DNA of 64,000 nucleotides from Rouxiella sp. S1S-2 (GCF_009208105.1 NZ_WFKL01000001.1:1922001-1986000); one strand, 5' to 3'. Shown: positions 37,918 through 48,059, numbered from the stretch's first letter. Translations and numbers: made by a program. The notes: generated from the sequence alone by a model not told the origin.

Positions 37918-38583
37918 TTATTGCTCCGGGTCGCCGGTTTCTTCTGCGGCGATCGGCAGTGGCCAGCCGCCTAAACGTTTCCAGCGGTTGACCAGTTCAC
38001 AGAACAATTCTGCAGTTTGCTCGGTGTCGTACAACGCCGAGTGCGCCTGCGCGCTGTCAAAAACAATCCCGGCGCTAATGCAGGCTTTTGCCAGCACGGT
38101 TTGCCCCAGCACCAGCCCGCTCAACGCCGCAGTATCAAACGTGGCGAACGGGTGGAAAGGGTTGCGCTTTAGGCCCGCGCGTTCGGCCGCGGCCATCAGG
38201 AAGCTATGGTCGAAATTGGCGTTGTGCGCAACAATAATCGCCCGATTGCAGTCCTGCTCCTTCATTCCCTTGCGGATAGCTTTAAAAATGGCGTGCAGTG
38301 CATCGTACTCGCTCACCGCACCGCGCAGGGGATTGGTTGGGTCGATGCCGTTAAAGGCCAGCGCTTCAGGATGCAAAATCGATCCCTCAAAAGGCTCCAC
38401 GTGAAAATGCAGCGTTTCGTCGTTGTGCAGCCATCCGTCTTCGTCCATACGCAAGGTTACGGTTGCAATTTCAAGCAGGGCGTCAGTCTGGGCATTAAAC
38501 CCGGCGGTTTCTACATCAATTACCACGGGATAAAACCCACGGAAACGACCTTTCAGGGCGTTAATGTCACTTTTGTCAGCCAT
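37918..38583 (-). CDS. rnt: Ribonuclease T
   Basis: RNase T is a DEDDh 3'-5' exonuclease that trims the CCA end of tRNA and matures 5S and 23S rRNA. The ATG at 38583 gives 221 residues starting [20 protein letters not shown]; a farther ATG at 38616 is in frame but has no ribosome site. DEDD residues are visible: VIDVETAGF (D23, E25), the [10 protein letters not shown] motif, and the His/Asp of [12 protein letters not shown]. It is monocistronic and follows gloA with a terminator between. Confidence 0.95.
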   Translation of the reverse strand: MADKSDINALKGRFRGFYPVVIDVETAGFNAQTDALLEIATVTLRMDEDGWLHNDETLHFHVEPFEGSILHPEALAFNGIDPTNPLRGAVSEYDALHAIFKAIRKGMKEQDCNRAIIVAHNANFDHSFLMAAAERAGLKRNPFHPFATFDTAALSGLVLGQTVLAKACISAGIVFDSAQAHSALYDTEQTAELFCELVNRWKRLGGWPLPIAAEETGDPEQ

Positions 38584-38654
38584 CTTTATCTTATCTTTAA
38601 CGAATTCAGCGCGCATTATGGCAAATTTTTGAGCCAGATGCAGGAGGGAGAAGC

Positions 38655-38686
38655 AAATAGAAGAAAGGGCGCTGAATTAGCGCCCC
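38655..38686 (-). terminator. Terminator of nemA-gloA
   Basis: GGGCGCT (38667-38673) pairs with AGCGCCC (38679-38685) around GAATT; on the minus strand it is followed by TTTCTTCT, about 25 bases beyond the gloA stop. Confidence 0.75.
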
Positions 38687-38708
38687 GAAGTCACGATGTG
38701 AAAAGGGT

Positions 38709-39116
38709 TTAGTTGCCCAGACCCTGACCGGCGTGTTTGGACTCGATAAGCTCGATTTTGTAGCCGTCTGGGTCTTCAACGAAGGCGATAATGGTGGAGC
38801 CGCCTTTAACCGGGCCTGCCTCACGCACTACGCTGCCGCCCGCGTTGCGAATGTCTTCGCAGGTTTGTGCCACGTCATCAACGCCCAGCGCCAGGTGACC
38901 GAATGCGGTACCGTGGTCATAGCTGTCAACGCCGTAGTTGTAAGTCAATTCAATGACCGCACCTTTGCTTTCGTCTTCATAGCCAACGAAGGTCAAATCA
39001 TATTTGTATTCGGTATTTTGACTGGTGCGCAGTACGCGCATGCCCAGCACTTCAGTGTAAAATTTAATCGAGCGCTGCATGTCGCCAACGCGGAGCATGG
39101 TATGGAGTAAACGCAT
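38709..39116 (-). CDS. gloA: Lactoylglutathione lyase GloA (glyoxalase I)
   Basis: GloA converts the hemithioacetal of methylglyoxal and glutathione to S-lactoylglutathione and is nickel-activated in enterobacteria. Its 135 residues match E. coli, and all four metal ligands are in register: His5, Glu56 (VIELTYN), His74 (AFGHLALG) and Glu122 (YKIELIES). It is 124 bases downstream of nemA on the same strand, the E. coli arrangement in which both detoxify reactive electrophiles. Confidence 0.97.
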   Translation of the reverse strand: MRLLHTMLRVGDMQRSIKFYTEVLGMRVLRTSQNTEYKYDLTFVGYEDESKGAVIELTYNYGVDSYDHGTAFGHLALGVDDVAQTCEDIRNAGGSVVREAGPVKGGSTIIAFVEDPDGYKIELIESKHAGQGLGN

Positions 39117-39186
39117 AATTTCCTCTGATTTCCAGTTAAAATCTCTTGAATACTAGACTAACTGAATGAAATTGCTTTGTCTTTAG

Positions 39187-39208
39187 GACTGCGCCCAACA
39201 GCGCAGTC
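39187..39208. repeat. Hairpin in the nemA-gloA gap
   Basis: GACTGCGC (39187-39194) pairs with GCGCAGTC (39201-39208). With no T-run it may be a processing or partial attenuation site between the two genes. Confidence 0.4.
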
Positions 39209-39240
39209 TGTAATCAACGTGGAAATAAAAAGGGGATGCC

Positions 39241-40332
39241 TTACAGCGTTGGGTAGTCGGTATAACCCTGTGCGCCGCCGCCGTAGAAAGATTCTGGCTG
39301 TGGGGCGTTCAATGGGGCATGACTTTTTAAACGCTCAACCAGGTCTGGGTTAGCGATATAGCTGCGGCCGAAAGCAACGGCGTCGATGTACCCTTTCTCA
39401 ATCAGTTCTTCACCTTTCTCAGCGGTGTAGGCACCCGCGCCGACAATTACGCCTTTGTAGTGCTGGCGAATAACTTTACGGAATTCCTCGGTATAAGCCT
39501 TGCCGCCTGCCCAATCTGGCTCTGAAATGTGTAGATACGCCAGGTTGCGCTTGTTCAGCTCATCCAGTAGATAGACTGCCGCGGCTTCTTGATCTTCACC
39601 GTTGTCCAGGCCGTTGAATGGGCCCATCGGTGAAATACGAATGCCTACGCGCTCAGCGCCGATTTCAGCCACGGTGGCGTCAACCACTTCCAGCGTCAGG
39701 CGAGTGCGGTTTTCAATGCTGCCGCCGTACTGGTCTTCACGCACGTTTGAGGCCGGTGACAGGAACTGGTGCAGCAAATAGCCGTGGGCGGCGTGCAGTT
39801 CGATATAGTCAAAGTCTGCTTCGCGAGAATTAGCGGCCGCCTGACGGAAGTCATTAACAATGCCCGGAATTTCACCAATTTCAAGTGCGCGTGGCGTTGA
39901 ACAATCTTCACGAACCGCATTGCCATGTTCGTCACGCAGGCTGGTGCGGGTGCCTGCGGCAATAGCAGAAGGCGCGACCGGCGCCAGATTACCGGGCTGC
40001 AGGCTGGTGTGCGAAATACGGCCTACGTGCCAAAGCTGCACGGCAATATTGCCCCCTTTAGCATGAACACCCGCAACAATTTTTTTCCACGCGGCGGTTT
40101 GCTCAGGCGTGTGCAAACCCGGTGCACCGGCATAGCCTTTCGCCTGGAAAGAAACCTGCGTTGCTTCGGTTATAATCAGCCCGGAACTATGACGTTGAGC
40201 ATAGTACTCGCCCATCAGTGGCGTCGGGATATCACCCGGTTCAATACTGCGCAAGCGGGTTAACGGTGCCATGAATACGCGATTAGGTAAGGTTTTATTG
40301 CCGACGATGAGGGGGGTAAAAAGCTGGGTCAT
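39241..40332 (-). CDS. nemA: N-ethylmaleimide reductase NemA (Old Yellow Enzyme)
   Basis: An FMN-dependent reductase acting on N-ethylmaleimide, nitrate esters, chromate and other electrophiles. Its 363 residues show the OYE barrel: [18 protein letters not shown] (FMN-site region), [10 protein letters not shown], the substrate His pair region [20 protein letters not shown], and the FMN phosphate site [14 protein letters not shown] with [15 protein letters not shown]. In E. coli the repressor nemR lies directly upstream; here that place is empty, yet a NemR-like operator remains at 40392-40407. Confidence 0.95.
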   Translation of the reverse strand: MTQLFTPLIVGNKTLPNRVFMAPLTRLRSIEPGDIPTPLMGEYYAQRHSSGLIITEATQVSFQAKGYAGAPGLHTPEQTAAWKKIVAGVHAKGGNIAVQLWHVGRISHTSLQPGNLAPVAPSAIAAGTRTSLRDEHGNAVREDCSTPRALEIGEIPGIVNDFRQAAANSREADFDYIELHAAHGYLLHQFLSPASNVREDQYGGSIENRTRLTLEVVDATVAEIGAERVGIRISPMGPFNGLDNGEDQEAAAVYLLDELNKRNLAYLHISEPDWAGGKAYTEEFRKVIRQHYKGVIVGAGAYTAEKGEELIEKGYIDAVAFGRSYIANPDLVERLKSHAPLNAPQPESFYGGGAQGYTDYPTL

Positions 40333-40391
40333 GGTTAATCCTTTCTCTAAAAATTAGACTAGTCGATTACTGAATAATCCCTACACGTTAA

Positions 40392-40407
40392 TAGACCGAT
40401 CAGTCTA
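40392..40407. promoter_or_regulatory. NemR-type operator upstream of nemA
   Basis: TAGACCGATCAGTCTA matches the NemR box TAGACCNNNNGGTCTA with one mismatch. A second half-site TAGACT lies at 40355-40360. Both sit in the 60 bases upstream of the nemA start codon. Confidence 0.7.
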
Positions 40408-40534
40408 GGTCAACCCGACCCGCATTCGATAGCTCATTTTGCTACGTAGAGATGCATCACTTCTGTCGATCTGGTATAAAATGTATCCAACTTGTTAATT
40501 ATTTATCCTTTATATTTACTAAGGCGGAGGAATT

Positions 40535-40774
40535 TTGGCTCAGCAGCTTGAGTTTTTTGACATCCCCAGCCCGTGCCGTGGTGTATGTCAGGCAGGTCCT
40601 AACGGTTTTTGTCGTGGTTGCTTTCGCAGCCGCGAGGAGCGTTTTGGCTGGATGAACATGAATGATGTCGAAAAGCGTCACGTACTGCGGCTCTGTCACC
40701 AGCGTTATCTGCGTTTGAAACGCGCGACCAAGCCTTCTGACGATCCCGCCCCTGAACAGCCTTCTCTGTTTTAA
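40535..40774 (+). CDS. ydhL: DUF1289 family protein YdhL
   Basis: A 79-residue Cys-rich protein starting on TTG at 40535 after a GGCGGAGG ribosome site. The N-terminal motif SPCRGVCQAGPNGFCRGCFR carries the four conserved cysteines of DUF1289, likely a metal or Fe-S site; the function is unknown. In E. coli ydhL sits beside nemR-nemA. It is 78 bases upstream of ydhF on the same strand. Confidence 0.88.
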   Translation: MAQQLEFFDIPSPCRGVCQAGPNGFCRGCFRSREERFGWMNMNDVEKRHVLRLCHQRYLRLKRATKPSDDPAPEQPSLF

Positions 40775-40852
40775 AATCCCTTTTAAATCAATAAAAAATT
40801 GCCGAAAGCAGCTATGCTTGCTGCTAAATAACGAGATAAGGAAATAAATCGC

Positions 40853-41749
40853 ATGGAACAACGTACGCGCATTGCACCGCAAGGACCGGAATTTTCCACG
40901 ATGATCTGTGGATATTGGCGGTTGATGGAGTGGGGCATGACAGCGCAACAACTGTTGGCCTTTATCGAGCAGCACGTCGAGTTGGGAATGACTACCGCCG
41001 ATCATGCCGACATTTACGGAAACTATCAGTGTGAGGCTGCCTTTGGTGCGGCGATGAAATTGAAGCCGGCGCTGCGTGAGAAGATGCAGTTGGTGAGTAA
41101 ATGTGGCATTTCAACCACCGCCGCCCCGGGTAATCGCATCGGCCACTACATTACCGATAAAGCCTACATTGTTGCGCAGGCAGAGCGCTCGCTGGTGAAT
41201 TTGCACACCGATTATCTTGACCTACTGCTTATCCACCGTCCCGATCCGCTGATGGACGCGGACGATACCGCAGAGGGTCTTATCGCGCTGCATCAAAGTG
41301 GTAAAGTGAAACATTTTGGCGTGTCAAACTTCACACCCGCACAGTTTCAACTGCTGCAATCTAGGCTGCCGTTTGCACTGGTGACCAATCAGGTCGAGAT
41401 TTCACCGATACACCAGCCGGCTATCCTTGACGGTACTTTGGATAGTTGCCAGCAGGCGCGCATCCACCCCATGGCCTGGTCCTGTCTGGGGCAGGGACGG
41501 ATATTTAATGATGCAGAGTTCAAGCCATTGCGCGACGAGCTGCAAAAAGTGGCCGAAGAGGTCGGTGCGCTGACTATCGATCAGGTCATTTACGCCTGGA
41601 TTATGCGTTTACCTTCAAAGCCACTGCCTATCCTTGGCACCGGTAAGATTGAGCGTGTTGTCTCCGCGTGGGAGGCATTATCGCTTAATCTTGACCGCCA
41701 GCAGTGGTTCCGCATTCGCAAGGCGGCGTTAGGTTACGACGTACCGTAA
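40853..41749 (+). CDS. ydhF: Aldo/keto reductase YdhF
   Basis: An NADPH-dependent oxidoreductase of unknown physiological substrate. Its 298 residues equal E. coli YdhF. The AKR tetrad is visible: Asp and Tyr in DHADIYGNYQCE, Lys in LVSKCGIST and His in LLIHRPDPLMD; the NADP-binding end is LGTGKIERV. It ends 6 bases from the convergent ydhK-type gene, with no terminator in between. Confidence 0.92.
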   Translation: MEQRTRIAPQGPEFSTMICGYWRLMEWGMTAQQLLAFIEQHVELGMTTADHADIYGNYQCEAAFGAAMKLKPALREKMQLVSKCGISTTAAPGNRIGHYITDKAYIVAQAERSLVNLHTDYLDLLLIHRPDPLMDADDTAEGLIALHQSGKVKHFGVSNFTPAQFQLLQSRLPFALVTNQVEISPIHQPAILDGTLDSCQQARIHPMAWSCLGQGRIFNDAEFKPLRDELQKVAEEVGALTIDQVIYAWIMRLPSKPLPILGTGKIERVVSAWEALSLNLDRQQWFRIRKAALGYDVP

Positions 41750-41755
41750 AAAGTA

Positions 41756-43807
41756 TCAGGCAGGTTTGGGCGCAGGCTCGCTAGGGCCTGTTGTCACGTC
41801 CTCAATATTTATCGCCGACTGCAACTGTGAAAGCGAGCAATAAAGACGCCAGATAACGCCCGCCAACTGGCGCGCAGAAGCATCCGGATGGCGCGCCAGT
41901 ACCTCGCTAATACGCTGCAGCTCGGCCAGGCTCGCCTCGAGGCGCTGATGACTGACTCCGCGTTCGGTCATAATCCCCTTCAGGCAGTGAATACAGATAT
42001 CCCGCACTTTGGACAGTGGATTTGACCGCGTTTCCCACTCTCTCAGCTGCCACACGATGTGGCTACAGTTGAGCAATACCACGCCCCAGCGCAGGAGCCA
42101 GGTGCGAGAGAGCTGATCCTGGCTCTGGTTAAGCAGGTTGACGCGATAGTAAATCAGCGATTCAAACTGCAAGTGTGAAAGCTGCGGCCTGCGGCTGAGC
42201 TGGTCGATAAAATCACGGCGCAGCGCGCGGATCAGGCGGCGGCTTTTGCGCTGGTCCGAGCTGGGGCGTAACACCTGAAAGGCTATTCCCGCCAGCATGA
42301 TGCCGGCTATTTTTGCCAGCCCGTCATTGATAAAGGATTGATAGTCGTAGGTGGGGGGATTCGTCACCGCCAAAAACGATCCACCAAACACGATAAGCTG
42401 TCCCCAAAGGGCGGCATAGCGTTTCAACTGCAATTTGCACAGCTGCATGGTGGTGAGCATCGGCAATAAAAAGGCGCAAAATAGCCAAAAGTCGTTGATT
42501 TGTACCATCAGGCCAAACTTCAGGATGTAGCAGCTAATAAACAGCAAAACCAGTGACTTGGTTAGCAGGGTGATGCTGTTGATGGGGGAGGCGGTGGAGG
42601 AATAAAGCACGCAGCCGATGGCCGCCAGAGTCACGCCCGCTGCGCCGGAATCCCACTGCGTGTTAATCCAGTAGGCGCAGGCAATCACGATGCAAATAAA
42701 GGTGCGAAAACCGCTGTAAGCTGCTTCGTAGCTGTCAGCGTGGCGAGTCAGGCGGCTGACCTTCGGCGCTCGTATCTGCTCCACGGCAACCAAATTGGCA
42801 TTTTCGACCTGCTGTAACAGGTGTTCGGTGCGCAGATAAAGCCAGCAGAAATCGCGTAGACGCTGCCAAAATGCGTGGTGCCGGTAGTCGGCCGGATCCT
42901 GTGGACGAATAAGCGTCAGGGTTTTTGCTAACTGATATTGCGTCATATCAGGCTCGCGGAGCTGCTCGAGCAACGTAGCCAAAACCTGATTAAGGTTTTC
43001 GGGTGGGTTAGGCCAATTGAGCATCATCCTGCGCAGGCTGGAAATATAGCTGGTCAGCCGCAGCTGCTGGTGCAGCAGGTAGTTGAGTAAATTATTCTGC
43101 TGGCGCAGTCGGTAGTGACTCCAGAATGCCTGAATGCGTAGCAGATTCAGTGTCAGAATCTGATTGATTACCCCTTCATGCGACACGCGGATCTGATGGG
43201 TCACTTCACTGCGCCACAGCAGCTGCGCGTGCTCAAGCAGTTGCACATGCATCTTGCGCAGCGACGTCAGCAGCGCATCGCCGTCGGAGGTGCTGGGCAG
43301 CACCATCATCATAAAGGCGCCGCACAAAATTCCGGTAATGACTTCGCAAACCCTAGCCTGCGCGATATCGAAAATGGTGCCGGTGTCGGTGACGTTAACC
43401 GTTGAGAAGGCGATGATGGCCGCCGTGTATCCGGCCAGCGCAAAGGCGTAAGAGACATTGTTTTGATAGAGGTTTGACACGTAGGTGCACAAGCCTAACC
43501 ACGCCGCAATAAAGAGCGTGAACAGCCAAGGATCATTGAGGCAGTGTCCGGCAATCAGGACCGCCGCCGACGCGCCGAGTACGCTGCCGAACACGCGGCC
43601 AATACTTTTGCTTATCACGCCACCGACGGTGGGAAAACTGACCACGGCGGCCGAGGTCAGTGCCCAGTAAGGTTCGTCAAGCTCCAGCACAAAGGCAATC
43701 CACAGCGCGAGACACATGGCGATAGAATTACGCAACGCATAGCGCCACTGAGCCGCCGTTGCTTTACCCCACAGCGTATTTTTCCATTCCAGCCACGAGA
43801 GATTCAC
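41756..43807 (-). CDS. ydhK: FUSC-family inner-membrane protein YdhK
   Basis: A putative aromatic-compound exporter subunit of the AaeB/FUSC family, working with the periplasmic adaptor YdhJ. Its 683 residues show two sets of about six membrane helices (residues 25-165 and 365-510), each followed by a long cytoplasmic domain. The family signature region is [20 protein letters not shown], with [17 protein letters not shown] next to it. It is the last gene of ydhIJK, 9 bases after ydhJ. The substrate is not known. Confidence 0.88.
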   Translation of the reverse strand: MNLSWLEWKNTLWGKATAAQWRYALRNSIAMCLALWIAFVLELDEPYWALTSAAVVSFPTVGGVISKSIGRVFGSVLGASAAVLIAGHCLNDPWLFTLFIAAWLGLCTYVSNLYQNNVSYAFALAGYTAAIIAFSTVNVTDTGTIFDIAQARVCEVITGILCGAFMMMVLPSTSDGDALLTSLRKMHVQLLEHAQLLWRSEVTHQIRVSHEGVINQILTLNLLRIQAFWSHYRLRQQNNLLNYLLHQQLRLTSYISSLRRMMLNWPNPPENLNQVLATLLEQLREPDMTQYQLAKTLTLIRPQDPADYRHHAFWQRLRDFCWLYLRTEHLLQQVENANLVAVEQIRAPKVSRLTRHADSYEAAYSGFRTFICIVIACAYWINTQWDSGAAGVTLAAIGCVLYSSTASPINSITLLTKSLVLLFISCYILKFGLMVQINDFWLFCAFLLPMLTTMQLCKLQLKRYAALWGQLIVFGGSFLAVTNPPTYDYQSFINDGLAKIAGIMLAGIAFQVLRPSSDQRKSRRLIRALRRDFIDQLSRRPQLSHLQFESLIYYRVNLLNQSQDQLSRTWLLRWGVVLLNCSHIVWQLREWETRSNPLSKVRDICIHCLKGIMTERGVSHQRLEASLAELQRISEVLARHPDASARQLAGVIWRLYCSLSQLQSAINIEDVTTGPSEPAPKPA

Positions 43808-43816
43808 GCGTTTGCC

Positions 43817-44674
43817 TTAATAATGAATTGAAATTGTGCAGGTCGTGCCCGCCACTAAAACCAAATTCAGCGGTATATTCTCAATTTTTATTCTCACCGG
43901 AACGCGCTGCGCCAGTCTCACCCACGGCACATTCGGTTTTACATCAAGTAATAAGCCGGTTGAGCTTTCTACGCTCTGGTCATATATGGCTCGGCCAATA
44001 CTTTCAACCTGCCCCTTAAGTGGAATATTGCCGTTATACAAAATAATATCGGCCTGATTCCCGACGTTGATGTGTTTAAGTTTTGTTTCTTCGAAATAGC
44101 CTAAAACATAAAACGAATGTGCATCGATGAGCGCGACTAAGGGCGTTCCCGTGGAGGCATAGTTACCTTTGCGAGCCTGAAGGTTAGTGATAAAGCCGTC
44201 TGTTGGGGCAAATATTGTGGTTTTGCTTAAATTCCAGCGCGCCTGTTCTAGCGCAGCCCGGGCAGAGGCAAGACTCGCCTGCATTGACTTGGCTTCCAGA
44301 ACGGACTGATCCAGAGACTCGCTGGAGATAACCTCGCGTCCCAGCTTTTGCCTGCGTAGCGCCTCATGGTTCGCCTTGTCAACGTCGGCCTGTGCTTTGT
44401 CTACCGAGGCCTGTGCGTTATCGACCGCAATTTGGAAAGGCACCGGGTCAAGCTTAAACAGAACCTCTCCCACATGGACATATTGATTGTCATGAACCGT
44501 AATATCGGTGATTCTTCCGGACACTTCTGGTGTGATATCAACTAATTCGGCGCGAACTTTTCCATCACGCGTCCACGGCGACTGCATGTAATAGTTCCAC
44601 ATCAACCAACCAGCACAGAGTGCGACGGCAACCACCGCTATCGTTGAAAAATATTTAATTGTCTTAAATTTCAT
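43817..44674 (-). CDS. ydhJ: HlyD-family membrane-fusion protein YdhJ
   Basis: A periplasmic adaptor anchored by one N-terminal helix (residues about 8-28), predicted to link YdhK to an outer-membrane channel. Its 285 residues show a biotinyl-lipoyl half (YVHVGEVLFKLDPVPFQIA), a coiled-coil hairpin (about 75-135), the second lipoyl half (TTIFAPTDGFITNLQARKGN) and a beta-barrel. It follows ydhI by 6 bases and precedes ydhK by 9, forming one operon. Confidence 0.9.
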   Translation of the reverse strand: MKFKTIKYFSTIAVVAVALCAGWLMWNYYMQSPWTRDGKVRAELVDITPEVSGRITDITVHDNQYVHVGEVLFKLDPVPFQIAVDNAQASVDKAQADVDKANHEALRRQKLGREVISSESLDQSVLEAKSMQASLASARAALEQARWNLSKTTIFAPTDGFITNLQARKGNYASTGTPLVALIDAHSFYVLGYFEETKLKHINVGNQADIILYNGNIPLKGQVESIGRAIYDQSVESSTGLLLDVKPNVPWVRLAQRVPVRIKIENIPLNLVLVAGTTCTISIHY

Positions 44675-44680
44675 CTTTTT

Positions 44681-44905
44681 TTACTCGTTCACGATAAGAA
44701 ACAGTGCAGCGCATATTGAAATGACAAATAGAGATAAATCCATCAACGTCGGATGCCATATCTCACCAGAATAGATCCAGTCCCGCAGCAGATGATGAAT
44801 TAATAGCCAAATGAGTAGCCCAAGTAAAAAAGCTTTAAAAATAGGAGGGAAATAAAGGGAGGCACCCAGGACAAGATCTTGGAGAAAAGGACCAGAATGG
44901 AACAT
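44681..44905 (-). CDS. ydhI: DUF1656 membrane protein YdhI
   Basis: A small inner-membrane protein that accompanies FUSC/HlyD exporters (AaeX family). The ATG at 44905 gives 74 residues starting [20 protein letters not shown], like E. coli YdhI (78). A longer frame to 44989 lacks family similarity. It has two hydrophobic helices with [18 protein letters not shown] between. It is first in ydhIJK and divergent from slyA, which may control it. Confidence 0.87.
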   Translation of the reverse strand: MFHSGPFLQDLVLGASLYFPPIFKAFLLGLLIWLLIHHLLRDWIYSGEIWHPTLMDLSLFVISICAALFLIVNE

Positions 44906-45081
44906 TTGGGCAATCACAATATTAATCTCTGCATCGGGTTGTGTTATAAATAACCTGCTTCTAAGTGCGTATTGGCATTTGGGGCACACGTCTCAGATTA
45001 ATTGTATAAGGTATTACGTTTTTTGATTCGTAATTTTACGATTAAATACAAGAGAACTAAGCTAAACTCTGGGGAGTTATC

Positions 45082-45093
45082 TTAGCATGCTAA
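45082..45093. promoter_or_regulatory. SlyA operator between ydhI and slyA
   Basis: TTAGCATGCTAA is a perfect 12-base palindrome differing from the SlyA consensus TTAGCAAGCTAA at a single base. It lies 16 bases before the slyA start codon, so autorepression and shared control of divergent ydhIJK are likely. Confidence 0.75.
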
Positions 45094-45109
45094 TTATAAG
45101 GAGAGTGCA

Positions 45110-45544
45110 TTGGAATCGAATCTTGGGTCAGATCTCGCACGATTAGTTCGTGTCTGGCGTGCGTTGATTGACGACCGACTTAAGCCGTTGGAGCTGACGC
45201 AAACGCATTGGGTTACTTTGCATAACATCAATATGTTGCCGCCTGAGCAGTCACAAATTCAGTTGGCGAAGGCGATTGGTATTGAACAGCCCTCTTTGGT
45301 CAGAACGCTGGATCAACTTGAGGAGAAGAGGTTGATAACCCGTCAGACCTGCGCCAGCGATCGTCGCGCTAAACGTATTAAACTGACAGACGAGGCTGCA
45401 CCTATCATCAATCAGATGGAAACGGTGATTACCGATACTCGCAAGGAAATTTTATCGGGTATGTCCTCTACCGATATCACTCTGCTGCTTGAAATGCTGG
45501 CCAGATTAGAAAAAAATATTTCTTCATTGCAGAACAAACCTTAA
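45110..45544 (+). CDS. slyA: MarR-family regulator SlyA
   Basis: SlyA is a winged-helix regulator that counteracts H-NS and activates virulence and stress genes. Its 144 residues start on TTG (45110) after AAGGAGAG; E. coli slyA also uses TTG. The winged-helix domain [20 protein letters not shown] with [11 protein letters not shown] is nearly unchanged from E. coli, while the C-terminal dimer helix differs. A strong terminator follows. Confidence 0.97.
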   Translation: MESNLGSDLARLVRVWRALIDDRLKPLELTQTHWVTLHNINMLPPEQSQIQLAKAIGIEQPSLVRTLDQLEEKRLITRQTCASDRRAKRIKLTDEAAPIINQMETVITDTRKEILSGMSSTDITLLLEMLARLEKNISSLQNKP

Positions 45545-45596
45545 CGATAGCAAACAGCAACGCGCACGTTTTTTGGCTGCTTTGAATATGAGTTTG

Positions 45597-45638
45597 AAAA
45601 AAAATCGGAACCTTGTTACCAGGGATTCCGATTTTTTT
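45597..45638. terminator. Bidirectional terminator between slyA and slyB
   Basis: A ten-base-pair stem (AAAATCGGAA at 45601-45610, TTCCGATTTT at 45626-45635) with A/T flanks long enough to give a U-tract in either direction. Confidence 0.85.
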
Positions 45639-45699
45639 GTGCCCGTCTTTTGTCTACAACGTACGTCTACAGTCAAGACGAGCAATGCTTGCGGGGGTG

Positions 45700-46173
45700 T
45701 TAAACGCTTGGAGAAACGGTAATGGTGCTGCCGCTGCTCGCCATGCTGACACGTTGGCCAACATAGTATTTGGTATTGCTGTCGGCTTTTTGCACCACCA
45801 TGATGGTGTTGCCATCGTCTTTACGGACCTGAAGCTCAACGCCGTTAGAGCGGTTCAATGCGCTTGAAACGCCCTGGCCCGCTACAGCACCGGCTACAGC
45901 ACCGCCCGCCGTTGCGAGGCTGCGGCCTGCGCCACCGCCGATGGTGTTACCGAGGAAGCCACCTAACACAGCCCCGCCGATTGCGCCGATCACGTTGTTT
46001 TCGTCGCCACCTTGAATTTGTACCGGACGCACAGAGACCAGCGTGCCGTAAGTTACATACTGAACCTGTTTCGCCTGAGAGGCTGAGTAAACATTGCCCG
46101 ACAGTGCGTTGTCGCTAACACAACCCGCGAGGGAAGTGCCCATCAGAGCGACGATGAGAATACGCTTGATCAT
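45700..46173 (-). CDS. slyB: Outer-membrane lipoprotein SlyB
   Basis: SlyB is a PhoP-regulated outer-membrane lipoprotein of the PCP family with a glycine-zipper domain. Its 157 residues have lipobox LAGC (Cys18), then a Gly/Ala-rich zipper IGAIGGAVLGGFLGNTIGGG (about 62-81) and AGGAVAGAVAGQGVSSAL, and a C-terminal beta domain. A PhoP-type box with correctly placed -10 lies upstream. Confidence 0.95.
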   Translation of the reverse strand: MIKRILIVALMGTSLAGCVSDNALSGNVYSASQAKQVQYVTYGTLVSVRPVQIQGGDENNVIGAIGGAVLGGFLGNTIGGGAGRSLATAGGAVAGAVAGQGVSSALNRSNGVELQVRKDDGNTIMVVQKADSNTKYYVGQRVSMASSGSTITVSPSV

Positions 46174-46310
46174 AAAAAAGCTCCTGTTTAATTACACGCC
46201 GACGTTGCTGGCGCTTCGACGTTTGAAATCGGGACACAGTTCAACATCATTGTAGATAGCGTCAGCTACTATCATAACTCAAACTGGTGATTATCTTATA
46301 GACACGCCTA

Positions 46311-46327
46311 TCAACTAATAATAAACG
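46311..46327 (-). promoter_or_regulatory. PhoP box in the slyB promoter
   Basis: On the minus strand CGTTTA and AGTTGA are separated by 5 bases (consensus (T/G)GTTTA-N5-(T/G)GTTTA), followed after 10 bases by a -10-like TATAAG. This is the usual geometry of a PhoP-activated promoter, and slyB is a conserved PhoP target. Confidence 0.6.
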
Positions 46328-46528
46328 TTGGTTTAATTTTGCGAGATTAGCAAAAAAATAACCGGTCTAAATCATTTCTTTGTGACAGCCTGCGCGACGA
46401 CTTCGCAGACAAAAAACGCACGCAGGTCGCATATCTCGGATAAAAGACAAAGTAAAACATAGCGTTGCTGGAAGAGTTCTGTTTTATTAAACGTCTATCC
46501 TTACCGCTTTTCTGAGGGAGTTCAAAAG

Positions 46529-47662
46529 ATGCTATCAATGAAGTCAGGCCGTTATATTGGCGTTATGTCCGGCACCAGCCTTGATGGTGTTGATGTGGTT
46601 CTGGCGGCAATTGATGAGCGGATGGTGGCTCAGCAGGCAAGTTATCTGCATCCCATACCTCAGGCAATTAAAGATGCAGTGCTCGGTATGTGTCAGGGGC
46701 AGGCGGTAACGCTGGCGCAGGTGGGTGAGCTGGACGCCCAGCTGGGGCAGCTATTTGCTGAAGCCGTGCTAGGTCTTATAAAGCAGTCGGGCATTGCCGC
46801 TGAAGAAGTGACGGCGATAGGCTGTCACGGACAAACCGTGTGGCACCAGCCCAAGGGCGACACCCCTTTTTCCATGCAGCTCGGCGACAATAATCGCATT
46901 GCGGCGATGACCGGTATCACCACCATTGGTGATTTTCGCCGCCGCGACATGGCCTGGGGCGGGCAGGGTGCACCGTTGGTTCCCGCTTTTCATCAAGCGC
47001 TGTTGGCGCACCCTACCGAGCGGCGGATGATCCTTAACATTGGTGGCATCGCCAATCTGTCTTTGCTGCTGCCAGGACAGCCGATTCGCGGCTATGATAC
47101 TGGCCCAGGTAACATGCTAATGGACGCCTGGATTTGGCAACATAAGCAACGCCCTTACGACCAGAATGCTGAATGGGCCAGCGAAGGGCACGTCGACCTG
47201 ACTCTGCTACAGCACATGCTTGCCGACCCCTATTTCTCAGAGCCTGCACCTAAAAGCACCGGGCGTGAGTATTTTAATCAGTCCTGGCTTGATAAACAGC
47301 TGGCGCAGGTGCATCCACTCTCGCCTGAGGACGTGCAGGCGACGCTAGCCGAGCTGACGGCTACCAGCATTACCGAGCAGGTACAGCTTGCGGGAGGTTG
47401 CGACAGGCTGTTGGTGTGCGGCGGCGGTGCGCGTAATCCGTTAGTGATGGCACGAATGTCGGCCATGCTGCCGGGTACCGAGGTGAGCAGCACCGATGCG
47501 TTTGGCGTCAGCGGTGACGACATGGAGGCGCTGGCCTTTGCCTGGCTGGCATTTCGCACGCTCTCTGGCAAGCCCGGCAACCTGCCTTCGGTCACCGGTG
47601 CCAGCCGTGAGACTGTACTGGGTGCGATTTATCCGGTTTTTTCAAACACTCCCCGCCAGTAG
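46529..47662 (+). CDS. anmK: Anhydro-N-acetylmuramic acid kinase AnmK
   Basis: AnmK cleaves the 1,6-anhydro ring of recycled anhydro-MurNAc and phosphorylates it to MurNAc-6-phosphate. Its 377 residues start at 46529 after GAGGGAG; an ATG three codons on (46538) matches the E. coli start and is also possible. Visible: nucleotide site [45 protein letters not shown] (catalytic Asp region), and [14 protein letters not shown]. It is 58 bases upstream of mliC. Confidence 0.96.
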   Translation: MLSMKSGRYIGVMSGTSLDGVDVVLAAIDERMVAQQASYLHPIPQAIKDAVLGMCQGQAVTLAQVGELDAQLGQLFAEAVLGLIKQSGIAAEEVTAIGCHGQTVWHQPKGDTPFSMQLGDNNRIAAMTGITTIGDFRRRDMAWGGQGAPLVPAFHQALLAHPTERRMILNIGGIANLSLLLPGQPIRGYDTGPGNMLMDAWIWQHKQRPYDQNAEWASEGHVDLTLLQHMLADPYFSEPAPKSTGREYFNQSWLDKQLAQVHPLSPEDVQATLAELTATSITEQVQLAGGCDRLLVCGGGARNPLVMARMSAMLPGTEVSSTDAFGVSGDDMEALAFAWLAFRTLSGKPGNLPSVTGASRETVLGAIYPVFSNTPRQ

Positions 47663-47720
47663 GCTAAGATAACCGACGATTGACCTGCCTTTTCGGCGTA
47701 TAAAACAGGGGAAAGAGTCT

Positions 47721-48059
47721 ATGGATATAAAAATAAAAACGGCGCTGCTGGCGCTGGCGGGTGTTGCGCTCTCGGGTTGTAGCCTGATGGACCATAAACC
47801 CGCACAGTCTGATAAAGCTGTACTCCATTACACCTGCGGCACTACGCCGTTGACCGTCACGCTCAACAAACCGGCGCGTGAGGTTTCACTGGTGCTCGAC
47901 GGTATCCAGCTGCACCTGCCGCAGGTAGAGGCGGCCTCAGGCACGCGCTACAGCGACGGCCATTATACTTTCTGGTCTAAAGGGAATGCGGCACTGGTGC
48001 AACGTGGTGATGACGTCATCATCAATGATTGTGATCTGCTGAACAGTGGAGCAAAATAA
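47721..48059 (+). CDS. mliC: C-type lysozyme inhibitor lipoprotein MliC (YdhA)
   Basis: MliC is an envelope lipoprotein that blocks C-type lysozyme. Its 112 residues show a signal with lipobox ALSGC (Cys20), then the MliC beta-barrel with YTCGTTPLTVTL and SGTRYSDGHYTFWSKGNAA, whose Ser/Tyr and Lys region inserts into the lysozyme active site in homologues. A disulfide pair (Cys in YTCG and NDC) is present. It is followed by pdxH 34 bases downstream. Confidence 0.93.
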   Translation: MDIKIKTALLALAGVALSGCSLMDHKPAQSDKAVLHYTCGTTPLTVTLNKPAREVSLVLDGIQLHLPQVEAASGTRYSDGHYTFWSKGNAALVQRGDDVIINDCDLLNSGAK

